Source: Arenicola marina (Eukaryota > Annelida > Polychaeta > Arenicolidae). Taken from it: a stretch of 64,000 bases of DNA. Every line of letters begins with the position of its first letter. The stretch's first letter is position 1. The notes under the pieces were generated by a model that was not told the DNA's origin, searched no databases, and worked only from the letters and a program-made list of their open reading frames with translations. The DNA lies in the NCBI GenBank assembly GCA_964019135.1, contig OZ025263.1:37860133-37924132 (forward strand), read 5' to 3'. Positions 1-10,599 of the stretch are shown here, piece after piece. The translations under genes were made by a program, and so were the position numbers.

Positions 1-390
1 GTACAGTGGCCAGCAGATTGATGGGGAGAGGGGCTGTGGGTACAGTGGCCAGCAGATTGATGGGGAGAGGGGCTGTGGGTACAGTGGCCAGCAGATTGAT
101 GGGGAGAGGGGCTGTGGGTACAGTGGCCAGCAGATTGATGGGGAGAGGGGCTGTGGGTACAGTGGCCAGCAGATTGATGGGGAGAGGGGCTGTGGGTACA
201 GTGGCCAGCAGATTGATGGGGAGAGGGGCTGTGGGTACAGTGGCCAGCAGATTGATGGGGAGAGGGGCTGTGGGTACAGTGGCCAGCAGATTGATGGGGA
301 GAGGGGCTGTGGGTACAGTGGCCAGCAGATTGATGGGGAGAGGGGCTGTGGGTACAGTGGCCAGCAGATTGATGGGGAGAGGGGCTGTGA
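1..390. repeat. 39-bp minisatellite, ten near-identical copies
   Basis: The unit is 39 bp and repeats from the first base of the window for ten copies that look identical to each other. Key parts are GGCCAGCAGATTGATGGGG and GAGAGGGGCTGTGGGTACAG. The period is a multiple of three, so it leaves an open frame that is not evidence of a gene. The array probably continues left of the window. Identity between copies suggests recent amplification. Confidence 0.95.
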
Positions 391-404
391 TGGCGGGGAT
401 TTCA

Positions 405-3400
405 AAGTTAGTGATAGTGACCAGTGAGTGAGCTGTTATGACTTGAGTGGAAGTGACTGATGAGTGAACGGTGTTGAAAGTGACCAGTGAGTGAGCGGTG
501 TTAAAAGTGACCAGTGAGTGAGCGGTGTTGAAAGTGACTGATGAGTGAGCGGTGTTGAAAGTGACCAGTGAGTGAGCGGTGTTGAAAGTGACCAGTGAGT
601 GAGCGGTGTTGAAAGTGACTGATGAATGAGCGGTGTTGAAAGTGACTGATGAGTGAGCGGTGTTGAAAGTGACCAGTGAGTGAGCGGTGTTGAAAGTGAC
701 CAGTGAGTGAGCGGTGTTGAAAGTGACCAGTAAGTGAGCAGTGTTATAAGTGATCAGTGACTGAGCGGTGTTGAAAGGGACCAGTGAGTGAGCGGTGTTG
801 AAAGTGACTGATGAGTGAGCGGTGTTGAAAGTGACCAGTGAGTGAGCGGTGTTGAAAGTGACCAGTGAGTGAGCGGTGTTGAAAGTGACCAGTAAGTGAG
901 CAGTGTTATAAGTGATCAGTGACTGAGCGGTGTTGAAAGGGAACAGTGAGTGAGCGGTGTTGAAAGTGACTGATGAGTGAGCGGTGTTGAAAGTGACCAG
1001 TGAGTGAGCGGTGTTGAAAGTGACCAGTGAGTGAGCGGTGTTGAAAGTGACCAGTAAGTGAGCAGTGTTATAAGTGATCAGTGACTGAGCGGTGTTGAAA
1101 GGGACCAGTGAGTGAGCGGTGTTGAAAGTGACCAGTGAGTGAGCGGTGTTGAAAGTGACCAGTGAGTGGGCGGTGTTGAAAGTGACCAGTGAGTGAGCGG
1201 TGTTAAAAGTGACCAGTGAGTGGGCGGTGTTAAAAGTGACCAGTGAGTGAGCGGTGTTAAAAGTGACCAGTGAGTGGGCGGTGTTGAAAGTGACCAGTGA
1301 GTGAGCGGTGTTGAAAGTGACCATTGAGTGAGCGGTCTTAAAAGTGACCAGTGAGTGGGCGGTGTTGAAAGTGACTGATGAGTGAGCGGTGTTGAAAGTG
1401 ACCAGTGAGTGAGCGGTGTTAAAAGTGACCAGTGACTGAGTAGTGTTGAAGAGGGCCAGTGAGTGAGCTGTGTTGAAAGTGATCAGTGAGTGAGCGGTGT
1501 TGAAAGTGACCAGTGAGTGGGCGGTGTTGAAAGTGACCAGTGAGTGAGCGGTGTTGAAAGTGACCATTGAGTGAGCGGTCTTAAAAGTGACCAGTGAGTG
1601 GGCGGTGTTGAAAGTGACTGATGAGTGAGCGGTGTTGAAAGTGACCAGTGAGTGAGCGGTGTTAAAAGTGACCAGTGACTGAGTAGTGTTGAAGAGGGCC
1701 AGTGAGTGAGCTGTGTTGAAAGTGATCAGTGAGTGAGCGGTGTTGAAAGTGACCAGTGACTGAGCGGTGTGGAAAGTGATCAGTGGCTGAGCGGTGTTGA
1801 AAGTGACCAGTGATTGAGCGGTGTTGAAAGTGACCAGTGAGTGATCGGTATTGAAAGTGACCAGTGATTGAGCGGTTTTGAAAGTGAGCAATGACTGAGA
1901 AGTGTTGAAAGTGATCAGTGACTGAGTAGTGTTGAAAGTGATCAGTGAGTGAGCGGTGTTGAAAGCGACCAGTAAGTGAGCGGTGTTAAAAGTGACCAGT
2001 GACTGAGCGGTGTTGAAAGTGACCAGTGACTGAGCGGTGTTGAAAGTGACCAGTGAGTGAGCGGTGTTACAAGTGACCAGTGACTGAGCGGTGTTGAAAG
2101 TGACCAGTGAGTGAGCGGTGTTGAAAGTGACCAGTGAGTGGGCGGTGTTGAAAGTGACCAGTGAGTGAGCGGTGTTGAAAGTGACCAGTGAGTGAGCGGT
2201 GTTAAAAGTGACCAGTGAGTGGGCGGTGTTGAAAGTGACTGATGAGTGAGCGGTGTTGAAAGTGACCAGTGAGTGAGCGGGGTTAAAAGTGACCAGTGAC
2301 TGAGTAGTGTTGAAAGTGACCAGTGACTGAGCGGTGTTGAAAGTGACCAGTGAGTGAGCAGTGGAAAGTGATCAGTGAGTGAGCGGTGTTGAAAGTGACC
2401 AGTGAGTGAGCGGTGTTAAAAGTGACCAGTGAGTGAGCGGTGTTAAAAGTGACCAGTGAGTGGGCGGTGTTAAAAGTGACTGATGAGTGAGCGGTGTTGA
2501 AAGTGATCAGTGAGAGCGGTGTTGAAAGTGACCAGTGAGTGGGCGCTGTTGAAAGTGATCAGTGAGTGAGCGGTGTTGAAAGTGACCAGTAAGTGAGCAG
2601 TGTTATAAGTGATCAGTGACTGAGCGGTGTTGAAAGGGACCAGTGAGTGAGCGGTGTTGAAAGTGACCAGTGAGTGAGCGGTGTTGAAAGTGACCAGTGA
2701 GTGGGCGGTGTTGAAAGTGACCAGTGAGTGAGCGGTGTTAAAAGTGACCAGTGAGTGGGCGGTGTTAAAAGTGACCAGTGAGTGAGCGGTGTTAAAAGTG
2801 ACCAGTGAGTGGGCGGTGTTGAAAGTGACCAGTGAGTGAGCGGTCTTGAAAGTGACCATTGAGTGAGCGGTCTTAAAAGTGACCAGTGAGTGGGCGGTGT
2901 TGAAAGTGACTGATGAGTGAGCGGTGTTGAAAGTGACCAGTGAGTGAGCGGTGTTAAAAGTGACCAGTGACTGAGTAGTGTTGAAGAGGGCCAGTGAGTG
3001 AGCTGTGTTGAAAGTGATCAGTGAGTGAGCGGTGTTGAAAGTGACCAGTGAGTGGGCGGTGTTGAAAGTGACCAGTGAGTGAGCGGTGTTGAAAGTGACC
3101 ATTGAGTGAGCGATCTTAAAAGTGACCAGTGAGTGGGCGGTGTTGAAAGTGACTGATGAGTGAGCGGTGTTGAAAGTGACCAGTGAGTGAGCGGTGTTAA
3201 AAGTGACCAGTGACTGAGTAGTGTTGAAGAGGGCCAGTGAGTGAGCTGTGTTGAAAGTGATCAGTGAGTGAGCGGTGTTGAAAGTGACCAGTGACTGAGC
3301 GGTGTGGAAAGTGATCAGTGGCTGAGCGGTGTTGAAAGTGACCAGTGATTGAGCGGTGTTGAAAGTGACCAGTGAGTGATCGGTATTGAAAGTGACCAGT

Positions 3401-4137
3401 GATTGAGCGGTTTTGAAAGTGAGCAATGACTGAGAAGTGTTGAAAGTGATCAGTGACTGAGTAGTGTTGAAAGTGATCAGTGAGTGAGCGGTGTTGAAAG
3501 CGACCAGTAAGTGAGCGGTGTTAAAAGTGACCAGTGACTGAGCGGTGTTGAAAGTGACCAGTGACTGAGCGGTGTTGAAAGTGACCAGTGAGTGAGCGGT
3601 GTTACAAGTGACCAGTGACTGAGCGGTGTTGAAAGTGACCAGTGAGTGAGCGGTGTTGAAAGTGACCAGTGAGTGGGCGGTGTTGAAAGTGACCAGTGAG
3701 TGAGCGGTGTTGAAAGTGACCAGTGAGTGAGCGGTGTTAAAAGTGACCAGTGAGTGGGCGGTGTTGAAAGTGACTGATGAGTGAGCGGTGTTGAAAGTGA
3801 CCAGTGAGTGAGCGGGGTTAAAAGTGACCAGTGACTGAGTAGTGTTGAAAGTGACCAGTGACTGAGCGGTGTTGAAAGTGACCAGTGAGTGAGCAGTGGA
3901 AAGTGATCAGTGAGTGAGCGGTGTTGAAAGTGACCAGTGAGTGAGCGGTGTTAAAAGTGACCAGTGAGTGAGCGGTGTTAAAAGTGACCAGTGAGTGGGC
4001 GGTGTTAAAAGTGACTGATGAGTGAGCGGTGTTGAAAGTGATCAGTGAGAGCGGTGTTGAAAGTGACCAGTGAGTGGGCGCTGTTGAAAGTGATCAGTGA
4101 TTGAGCGCAGTTGAAAGTGATCAGTGAGTGAGCGGTG
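405..4137. repeat. 27-bp minisatellite, about 137 copies, with higher-order structure
   Basis: The 27-bp unit contains GTGACCAGTGAGTGAGCGG followed by TGTTGAAA. Variants (CTGATGAG, CAGTGACTGAG, ATAAGTGATCAG) recur in order. A block carrying the GAAGAGGGCC variant occurs at 1448, 1691, 2983 and 3226, giving a repeated segment of 1535 bp, about 57 units. A shorter 162-bp period is visible from 728 to 1080. Each unit has a GTGAGT hexamer that resembles a 5' splice site on the + strand. Open frames on the minus strand through this array are repeat artefacts. Confidence 0.95.
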
Positions 4138-4352
4138 TTTAAATGGGCTGTGGGTAACGTCTAACGTTATATGATGGGTCGGTGTATGTGAAGTTAACTC
4201 CGGTGCTTAGTGTTGTTTATCTATTTAGACCCGAGTCTTTAGGCTTTAATCTTTCGTTATTGCTGTCCTAGTCCTGTGCGAATATTAGGTTGTCCTTTAG
4301 TGTGTATTGATTAGCCGTTATCTCTTCCAATTATTAGTAGAGCGCCAACCTA

Positions 4353-4635
4353 TCAGAATTTGCCTATCTGTTGCTGCTTCAAGCAGTAAATCTCTTTCAG
4401 AAGGTGTGTTGCGCTGCAGAGCTCTCCTTGTGTTGTATTTATAAAAGAACTACATAAAATGTATGACACGGCCTGGTGTACACACGGTGTACTGTCATTG
4501 TTGGTTTCACCATGAATGGTTTCACATCGTACTCTTGCTGTACAGCCTGAAATAACGATATTCCCTCTAAGTCTCTTGATTTGTGACGATGTACCTTCGA
4601 CAATAGCCAATCGATCGTTCAAATCCTGTTGATTT
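4353..4635 (-). other. Weak minus-strand coding-like stretch, unrecognised
   Basis: A minus-strand open frame of about 90 codons sits in non-repetitive sequence. It has no ATG at its start. Upstream on its strand there is an acceptor-like AAATCAACAG directly before GATTTGAACG, so it could be an internal or terminal exon. The peptide includes LNDRLAIVEGTSSQIKRLRG, which I do not recognise. It may equally be chance. The rest of 4138-4780 shows nothing else. Confidence 0.15.
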
Positions 4636-4779
4636 AATGCACTTACGCACTTATAACTTGCTGCTATACATGTTTAGCTGAATAACTGAAGGTCTAAAAT
4701 GAGTATATTCCTGATATTTTATCATACATATGTTGATTGCACTCTCTCTCAATGAGAACCTGGTGCGTTGTCAAACTGG

Positions 4780-5125
4780 GTGTAGTTGGTGGGTTGTCAA
4801 GCTGGTTGTAGTTGGTGGGTTGGGTTGTCCCCCGGGGGGGGGGGGGGGGTTGTCACACGCGGGGTGGTTGGTGGGTTGTCACACGGGGGGTGGTTGGGCT
4901 AGACAGGAGGGGTGGTGGGTTTTCACACTGGGGGTGGTTGGTGGGTTGTCACACGGGGGTGGTTGGTGGGTTGTCACACGGGGGGGTGGTGGTTGGTGGG
5001 TTGTCACATGGGGGGTGGTTGGTGGGTTGTCACACGGGGGGTGGTTGGTGGGTTGTCACGGGGGGGGGGGGTGGTTTGTTGTCACACGGGGGGGGGTGGG
5101 GTGGTTGGTGGGTTTTCACACGGGG
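4780..5125. repeat. G-rich minisatellite, unit about 25-28 bp
   Basis: About a dozen imperfect copies of a G-rich unit containing GTTGGTGGGTTGTCACAC and a run of 4 to 11 G. The runs vary in length between copies, as expected for slippage. The + strand has many closely spaced GGG tracts and could form G-quadruplexes. Three overlapping open frames here are artefacts. Confidence 0.9.
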
Positions 5126-5897
5126 GATGGTTGAAACTTCTCAACCTGTGTGCATACACTGTTGTTTGAACACAATGAGTATATTTGCTGTGAATGGTGA
5201 TATTTTGCAGTTATATTAACTGTCAGACTTTACTTGGAGATACCGTTGTGGCACTTGTATGTATATTACGTTTATATTATGTTACGCCACAATGTTCGTC
5301 ATAAACAAAACTGGTTTTATGGTTAAGTAGTATGGAAACAATTCTGATCTATATATCGTCGATATAATACGTAAGTTTGCGTTGGACGTAACGAAAACTA
5401 CTCTGTGATCTAGTTCAAAGACAATTAAGTTAACCATATTTGCTGTTGGACCCAAACCTCTCAGGCTTTATCTCTGACCGCCTGTCGGATTTGGCAAGAA
5501 TCGTCACAATGGTTCAACTCCAATCAAAGGACGCAATGTATATTGTACAGACTAAGTTGTAAATAGACAGAAAGCTGTCAGTTCGTGGCCTCATCCTCGC
5601 CCTATGTAAATAAAGTCATGTTGTTGCGATTACAGTGATCGAAATATTTGCTGGTTATGTATTTATATATTAAGATGTGGTAGAGGACTCGCGTTCTAAC
5701 GATCGTTGTGGTTGGTAAGTCGACAACCTGTCGCCTAGTGAGGCGGACTTTCTGCCTCCAAACGATATATTGCAGCGGCGTTAGAGCGACATGGACAACG
5801 AGTACCTGCTTCTTTTTCTGTATTTCTTTCTCGTGTTGATACTTATTGTACAGAATGCTACTCGGTATCATCCTCAAACAATTACTGTATTGCCAAT
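5126..5897. other. No gene seen; single AATAAA
   Basis: Non-repetitive sequence without a convincing exon. An AATAAA hexamer at 5609-5614 could be a polyadenylation signal on the + strand, but I see no upstream terminal exon to go with it. Confidence 0.4.
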
Positions 5898-6178
5898 AAA
5901 ACGTCTTTACCTACTCGTTATCATAATCCAATGACTTGACGCTCTGTGCTTACACACGGTAGACCGGAAACGTCTTTACTTACTCGTTATCATAATCCAA
6001 TGACTTGACGCTCTGTGCTTACACACGGTAGACCGGAAACGTCTTTACTTACTCGTTATCATAATCCAATGACTTGACGCTCTGTGCTTACACACGGTAG
6101 ACCGGAAACGTCTTAGCTACTCGTTATCATAATCCAATGACTTGACGCTCTGTGCTTACACATGGTAGACCGGAAGCG
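5898..6178. repeat. 69-bp tandem repeat, four copies
   Basis: Four copies of a 69-bp unit that begins AAACGTCTTTACTTACTCG and ends ACACACGGTAGACCGG. The first three are nearly identical and the fourth has small changes (a shorter ACGTCTTAGCTACTCG start and ACACATGG). Confidence 0.93.
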
Positions 6179-6349
6179 GATTTCACGAACGTAGTTTAGC
6201 CGTCAACGGGGCTTAGTCGGCTAAGGTTACCATGTAAATGATGGACGATGTTAGCCGACTATAAGCGCCGTACCCGGCTAAACTATGTACCTACGTGCAA
6301 TAGGCCATTGGCATTCCTGAAATGGAGATACGACCATGTAAAACGGCAT

Positions 6350-8215
6350 TTTGGAGAGCAATCATTTTGCGTAAATAATTATGTGTTCTTCGCATGCCAG
6401 ATACAACATATCTAAAGCTGCTCATGCAGCAATTTTTTACTTAAATTATGGTTTTCGAATGTCTGACTGTCTAAATGTAACCTTCATGAGAAAGATCTGT
6501 CATCGCTCGATGAAAGGTATAAAACTGCCGCAATGTGCATATTTCGATGACGTAGTACACAAGAAAGCCACTTATTCACATGGGATGCACCAACTTTTCC
6601 CAAAAAAGAGGCTTAACAACATATCTGGGTGTTTATTGCAGACAATAGGTGTACTTCTATGCTAAGAATATAAATACGTCATTTCCGATCAAAATAGTTT
6701 TTACATTTTTCAAGAAAAATATTGCTGGATGAGTAACTTTAAGACATTTACGAAAGAAAGTTCTTCTATTTGCCGGAAAAACACCAAATTTAGCCGAAGA
6801 ACTATATTTTGACTGGCCAAAATGCCTCCTTTTCCTCTAATTCCACAACCCTTACATTGGTAATCATGTGGCGTATTTCTGGCACGTCAGATCAAGCTTA
6901 TTCAAGAAATTAAGGCAAGAAAATCTGTTTGCCGAAAAGCACTAATTATATAGACAAATTATATTTTGACACTTCAAAACGCCTGCTTTCACTCCAATTT
7001 GACAACTTTCGCATAAATAATGATGTGGCGTCCTTCTGGCACGCCACGTCTAACATTTTTATGAAATCAACGAAAAAAAATTGATTCGATTTGCAACTAA
7101 GCGCAAATAAAAAAATGCGGACCAAAATGCCTTACGTACGTCCCTCCCATTCGACAAATTTGGCGTAATTAATGATTTGGCATCCTTTTTACATGCTGAT
7201 ATATAACATACGTAAGGAATTTAAGAAAGACAATTGGTTCTATGTGCCGAAAAGCACCAAGTATATAACCAAAAAACCATGTTTTTTTTCAAATATAACT
7301 AAAAATCTATATTTGGGCGGCATCAAAGGCCTTCTCTCCCTCCATTATATATAATCACATGCCGCCCTTCTCGCATTCCATATCTAACATATTTAAGACA
7401 TAAACAAAAGAAAATTGGTTCTACTTGCCAATTACCAAGTATAACCGAGAAACGATATTTTGACACCGTCAGGATGCGTTTTTTCCCCTACAAATTAAAA
7501 CTTTGCATAAATAATGATTTGGTGTCCTTCTGGTATGCCGGATCTAACGTATTTAAGAAATTGGTTCTTTTTGACGAAAAACGTACTTTATCAAGCAGAA
7601 AAACACGATTTCAGTGGGCCAAAATGTCTTCTTTCCCTACAATTCGACAATGTTTGCATAAATAATGACGTGGCACCCTCGGGAGTGCCATATCTAACAT
7701 ATTTAAGAACTGGTTTTATTTGTCGAGATTAACGAAAGAAATTTTGTTCATTTGCCTGAAAACTATTTTAGCGGGCCAAAAGCTTATTCTCCTCAAATTC
7801 GACATAGTTTGCATAAATAATTATGTGGCCTTTTTCGGGCATGCCACCTGTAACATATTTTAAATATAGAATATAAAAAATATAGAAATTTGGTTCTATT
7901 TGCCGAAAACACCATTTATGCCGGAAAAACAATATTTTATGGGGCCAAAAAGTCGTCTTCTCTTCCATTCGACAAATTTTGCAGAAATGTTAAATACTGT
8001 GGCCTCCTTCGGGCATGCCGCATGTAACATATTTAACAATTTAGCGAAAGAACATTCTATTTGCTTTTATTTGCCCCCAAACAAAATGTTTGTCAAAAAG
8101 GGGGGGGGGGGGCAAATTTAAAAGCTTTGTTCAGTTTGACAAATTTTGCTTAAATAATACTGTGGCATACATTTGGCATACCTCATCTAACATGTTTAAG
8201 AAATTAACCAAAATT
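6350..8215. repeat. Diverged satellite-like array, period about 155-175 bp
   Basis: A phrase of the type GCATAAATAATGATGTGGCG, followed by a CTTCTGGCACGCC-like stretch, TCTAACATATTTAAGAAATT and TTGGTTCTATTTGCCGAAAA, returns near 6375, 6862, 7018, 7171, 7350, 7512, 7662, 7818, 7995 and 8155. Copies are strongly diverged with indels, so this is an old array. Spacing near 160 bp resembles nucleosome-length satellites and the tandem cores of some non-autonomous elements known in molluscs; that link is inference. Small open frames inside are not genes. Confidence 0.8.
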
Positions 8216-8229
8216 GGTTCTACTCTATA

Positions 8230-8587
8230 CACCGGTTACCAGAGGAACTCATGAGGTCCATCTCCTTGCCACTCCGAAAACTGAGGTAAATTGCTGGACA
8301 TTCTGAATAACTATGTATACAATGGCCCGCCCCCCATTACCCAGAGCTGTCATCGACTGGGCTCGACACGAATATCAGGCGCAAGACCAATTATTGCGAG
8401 CCTGCTTAACTACAGTGACGTAATGTCGGTGCTTGAATTTGGCCACAAGATACTCCTAAAAGGCAGGGACGGCATTGAAATAACCCTCCACTTTCCACAA
8501 GAGTTACTTGAAAGGCAAAAGGATATGGAGGACGCGCTCACGCCGTCAAGCCAGCCCGGTGTAACATTATTAACTGTCCGGGCCTGA
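8230..8587 (+). pseudogene. Relic of L1-type LINE ORF1 (RNA-binding domain fragment)
   Basis: The frame from about 8291 to the stop at 8587 has no ATG and is preceded by an in-frame stop. Its peptide carries CHRLG, then GARPIIASLLNYSDVMSVL, then HFPQELLERQKDMEDAL. The order (arginine/histidine-rich HRLG, RPIIA, a short loop, then FPxEL with a following RKxM-like helix) is the pattern of the RRM and C-terminal domain of L1-type ORF1 proteins. No endonuclease or reverse transcriptase follows downstream, so this is a short dead fragment. Family assignment is by motif memory only. Confidence 0.6.
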
Positions 8588-8840
8588 TAACTATCTGGAC
8601 GGGACACGTTATGATGGATCAGTGACATGACAATATGTCCGGCCGTGATAATGCGTCCGGCCTGTCGGGATCTAATCGCTCCCTATTATTAACTGATCAA
8701 GCAACAGACATTGCGCCGCGGATCAGACACCTTATCACAGGTGAAATAACACCGTGAAGAGCAGTCCGACTATACCCCCTATCTCACTTGAGGCCCACTT
8801 CATTGTTCTACACGCTTTGGCATGCATGAGCTGGCACCAA

Positions 8841-9105
8841 GGTTGAGTTGCGGAGCACGCTCGACCGCCGCGAACAATTTTGTCACTCGGAGCTCGCTAT
8901 GCAACGACATTGGTCACATCGAACTATTTCCATTTGTTGCGGGGATATCTACTAAATAAATGTCCTTACTTAGGAAATAGCAGCACAATCTCAATAGTGT
9001 ATATATATATTGATAAATAAAAGATAACTATAAAGCATCGATATTTACGGGTTATCCCCACTTATTTCAGAAGAATCGTCGTCCAGAATTTAATATTATC
9101 ATGCG
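8841..9105 (+). mobile_element. MITE-like element copy, damaged
   Basis: This stretch begins GGTTGAGTTGCGGAGCACG and runs through CGACCGCCGCGAACAA to GGTTATCCCCACTTATTTC and GAATCGTCGTCCAGAATTTA. It matches, in the opposite orientation, the element at 21291-21509, with one inserted stretch near 8885-8940. The far terminal inverted repeat that the other copy has is missing here. A partial echo of the tail (GTTATCCCCAGTATAC, then GAATCGGCGTCCAGAG) lies at 9248-9292. Confidence 0.75.
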
Positions 9106-9244
9106 GGGCTGCTCTTGATCGCGGCGTACCATACCCCACTTCCGGTTCAAAATTGTACGCATCCTTGACCAATCCGCCAAGTTCAAGTCCTTATTAGTCG
9201 TTGCCGATGGCGTGCGCACGCGGTCGACACCCATAAGCAACGCA

Positions 9245-9297
9245 CCCCAGTTATCCCCAGTATACTTCAAAAGAATCGGCGTCCAGAGTTAAACATT
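9245..9297 (+). repeat. Second partial copy of the MITE-like tail
   Basis: It contains GTTATCCCCAGTATACTTC followed by AAGAATCGGCGTCCAGAG, matching the tail of the copy at 9048-9100 with several changes. It may be the remains of a second insertion or a local duplication. Confidence 0.6.
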
Positions 9298-9734
9298 ATG
9301 GGTATATTTGATTATGCACTTCGCCTGCCCGGCGCGATTTTTTTGCGCATGCGCTTTTAAAGTCCCGTGTGTCGGATATTCAAACGTAAAATCCGCGTTG
9401 TCCGAAAGCAACATGGCCGACGAAGAAGTTATGTGGATGTCATTTCACTAAGATTTCGAACTTTTGCTCGTAAAATAAAAAAAATGAATTGCCTGCCCGA
9501 AGAGAAACGAAAAATGTTTATCATAAATGTATGGCAAACATGTTTTTTAATAATATTGCTAGAAATTAAATTGCACGAAGATGGCCGCAATAATAACGGC
9601 CCCAATAATATTGGGGTATAAAATTAGTATTATTAATAATATTAGTATGATGCTTACTTTCGTTGCCCGTAAACTTACGATCTCTCGTTAAACTAGCATG
9701 TACAAGATACGGTTGCGAGCTCGTAACTGCAAGT
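9298..9734. other. No gene seen
   Basis: A GC-rich start (GCGCATGCGCTTTTAAAG) is followed by AT-rich sequence with several TAATATTA-like stretches near 9600-9650. Short open frames have no recognisable domain. Confidence 0.5.
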
Positions 9735-9962
9735 GAAACGATCCACTTGGGCTGTTCCTTTGACGCCATGTTGGAAATCCTTGTGCCGGGCCCTGCTCGA
9801 AACCGAGAGCACGCGGCGCGGTGAAATTGATCACGTGACGCAACGCTCGGGGCACGATTTTCACTGTTTAATAGGGCTATACAGTTCTCGCGATCGGGCC
9901 GCAAGACTTCAGTTTTGGGGACAAACAAACACACGTGCTCCATGTTGAAGTGTAGGCAGCTA
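9735..9962 (-). repeat. Left member of an inverted repeat pair (partner near 19.5 kb)
   Basis: Read on the minus strand this segment contains CACGTGTGTTTGTTTGTCCC followed after about 45 bases by TATAGCCCTATTAAACAG. The segment at 19510-19595 on the + strand has the same two blocks with small differences. The pair is therefore inverted and encloses about 9.6 kb. It might be the end of one large element or two independent insertions of one family. A minus-strand open frame covering it shows no known domain. Confidence 0.55.
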
Positions 9963-10194
9963 TCAGGCAATTTCTTTCCAGGTTTATTCTAAAGACTATG
10001 AGTACCATTTCACTAAACATGGCTATGGGCGATATACGTTAAAATATTTTGAGGCGATGAAGCGCAGAACTTTGGGAATGTACAAGGAAAAATCCGTCTT
10101 CAAAACACTCGAAAGCTAAAAACAAGAGATATTCGACCATAGGTCGAGGACGAAAATACATAAGTACATTTGGAAGCTGTATTAACGGCGACGT

Positions 10195-10290
10195 TACGAG
10201 TCGTCAGGGCCAATTTCGGCTAAAGGGCCTTATAGGGGCAATTTGGGCTAAATGCTGCCTTCGACAGGCAGTGTAGCACTGTAGGCGGAG
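10195..10290 (+). repeat. Short cluster of GGGCAATTTGGGCTAAA-type repeats
   Basis: Two to three copies of a motif near GGGGCAATTTGGGCTAAAT. The same motif forms larger clusters at 12885-13110 and 15425-15700. Confidence 0.6.
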
Positions 10291-10369
10291 CTTAATTGGA
10301 CATCCAGTTTGAAGCCAAGGCGCTTCTCTTGAAACAATATTAACGGTACTTTCGTATCTTTTATTTATT

Positions 10370-10590
10370 ATGTCTTCGTGACTTCACGAACTTCATTTGA
10401 CGATCACGACAATATTCGCGATGGCTTCTATTTTGTTAAGTATACCTACTTACGAAATCATGGGTGAACTCATGAACTTGCGGGTGATGGTAGCTATTGC
10501 CAAATTAGCTGAACATCAAGCAGGCCCAAACTTTCGTAGGAGCACGTAAGCTATGAAGTTGACGCACACTTATCCCCCTCGCCATAGGTG
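10370..10590 (+). repeat. Partial copy of the long dispersed element
   Basis: It contains GATGGCTTCTATTTTGTTAA, GGTAGCTATTGCCAAATTAG and CGTAGGAGCACGTAAGCTAT, matching 10745-10870 in the adjacent longer copy. It stops where that copy begins, so the arrangement looks like a partial tandem duplication or one element inserted beside another. Confidence 0.7.
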
Positions 10591-10599
10591 TCTGAAGAC

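Noticed and set aside
2470-3426. 318-codon minus-strand frame (HSLVTFNTA repeats)
   Set aside because: It is a reading of the 27-bp minisatellite; period 27 is a multiple of three and no gene context is present.
5675-5720. tRNA- or SINE-like phrase GTGGTAGAGGACTCGCGTTC
   Set aside because: It recalls a tRNA D-stem, but there is no B box or acceptor stem pairing nearby.
9566-9970. 134-codon minus-strand frame
   Set aside because: No recognisable domain, and the sequence lies in a dispersed inverted repeat.
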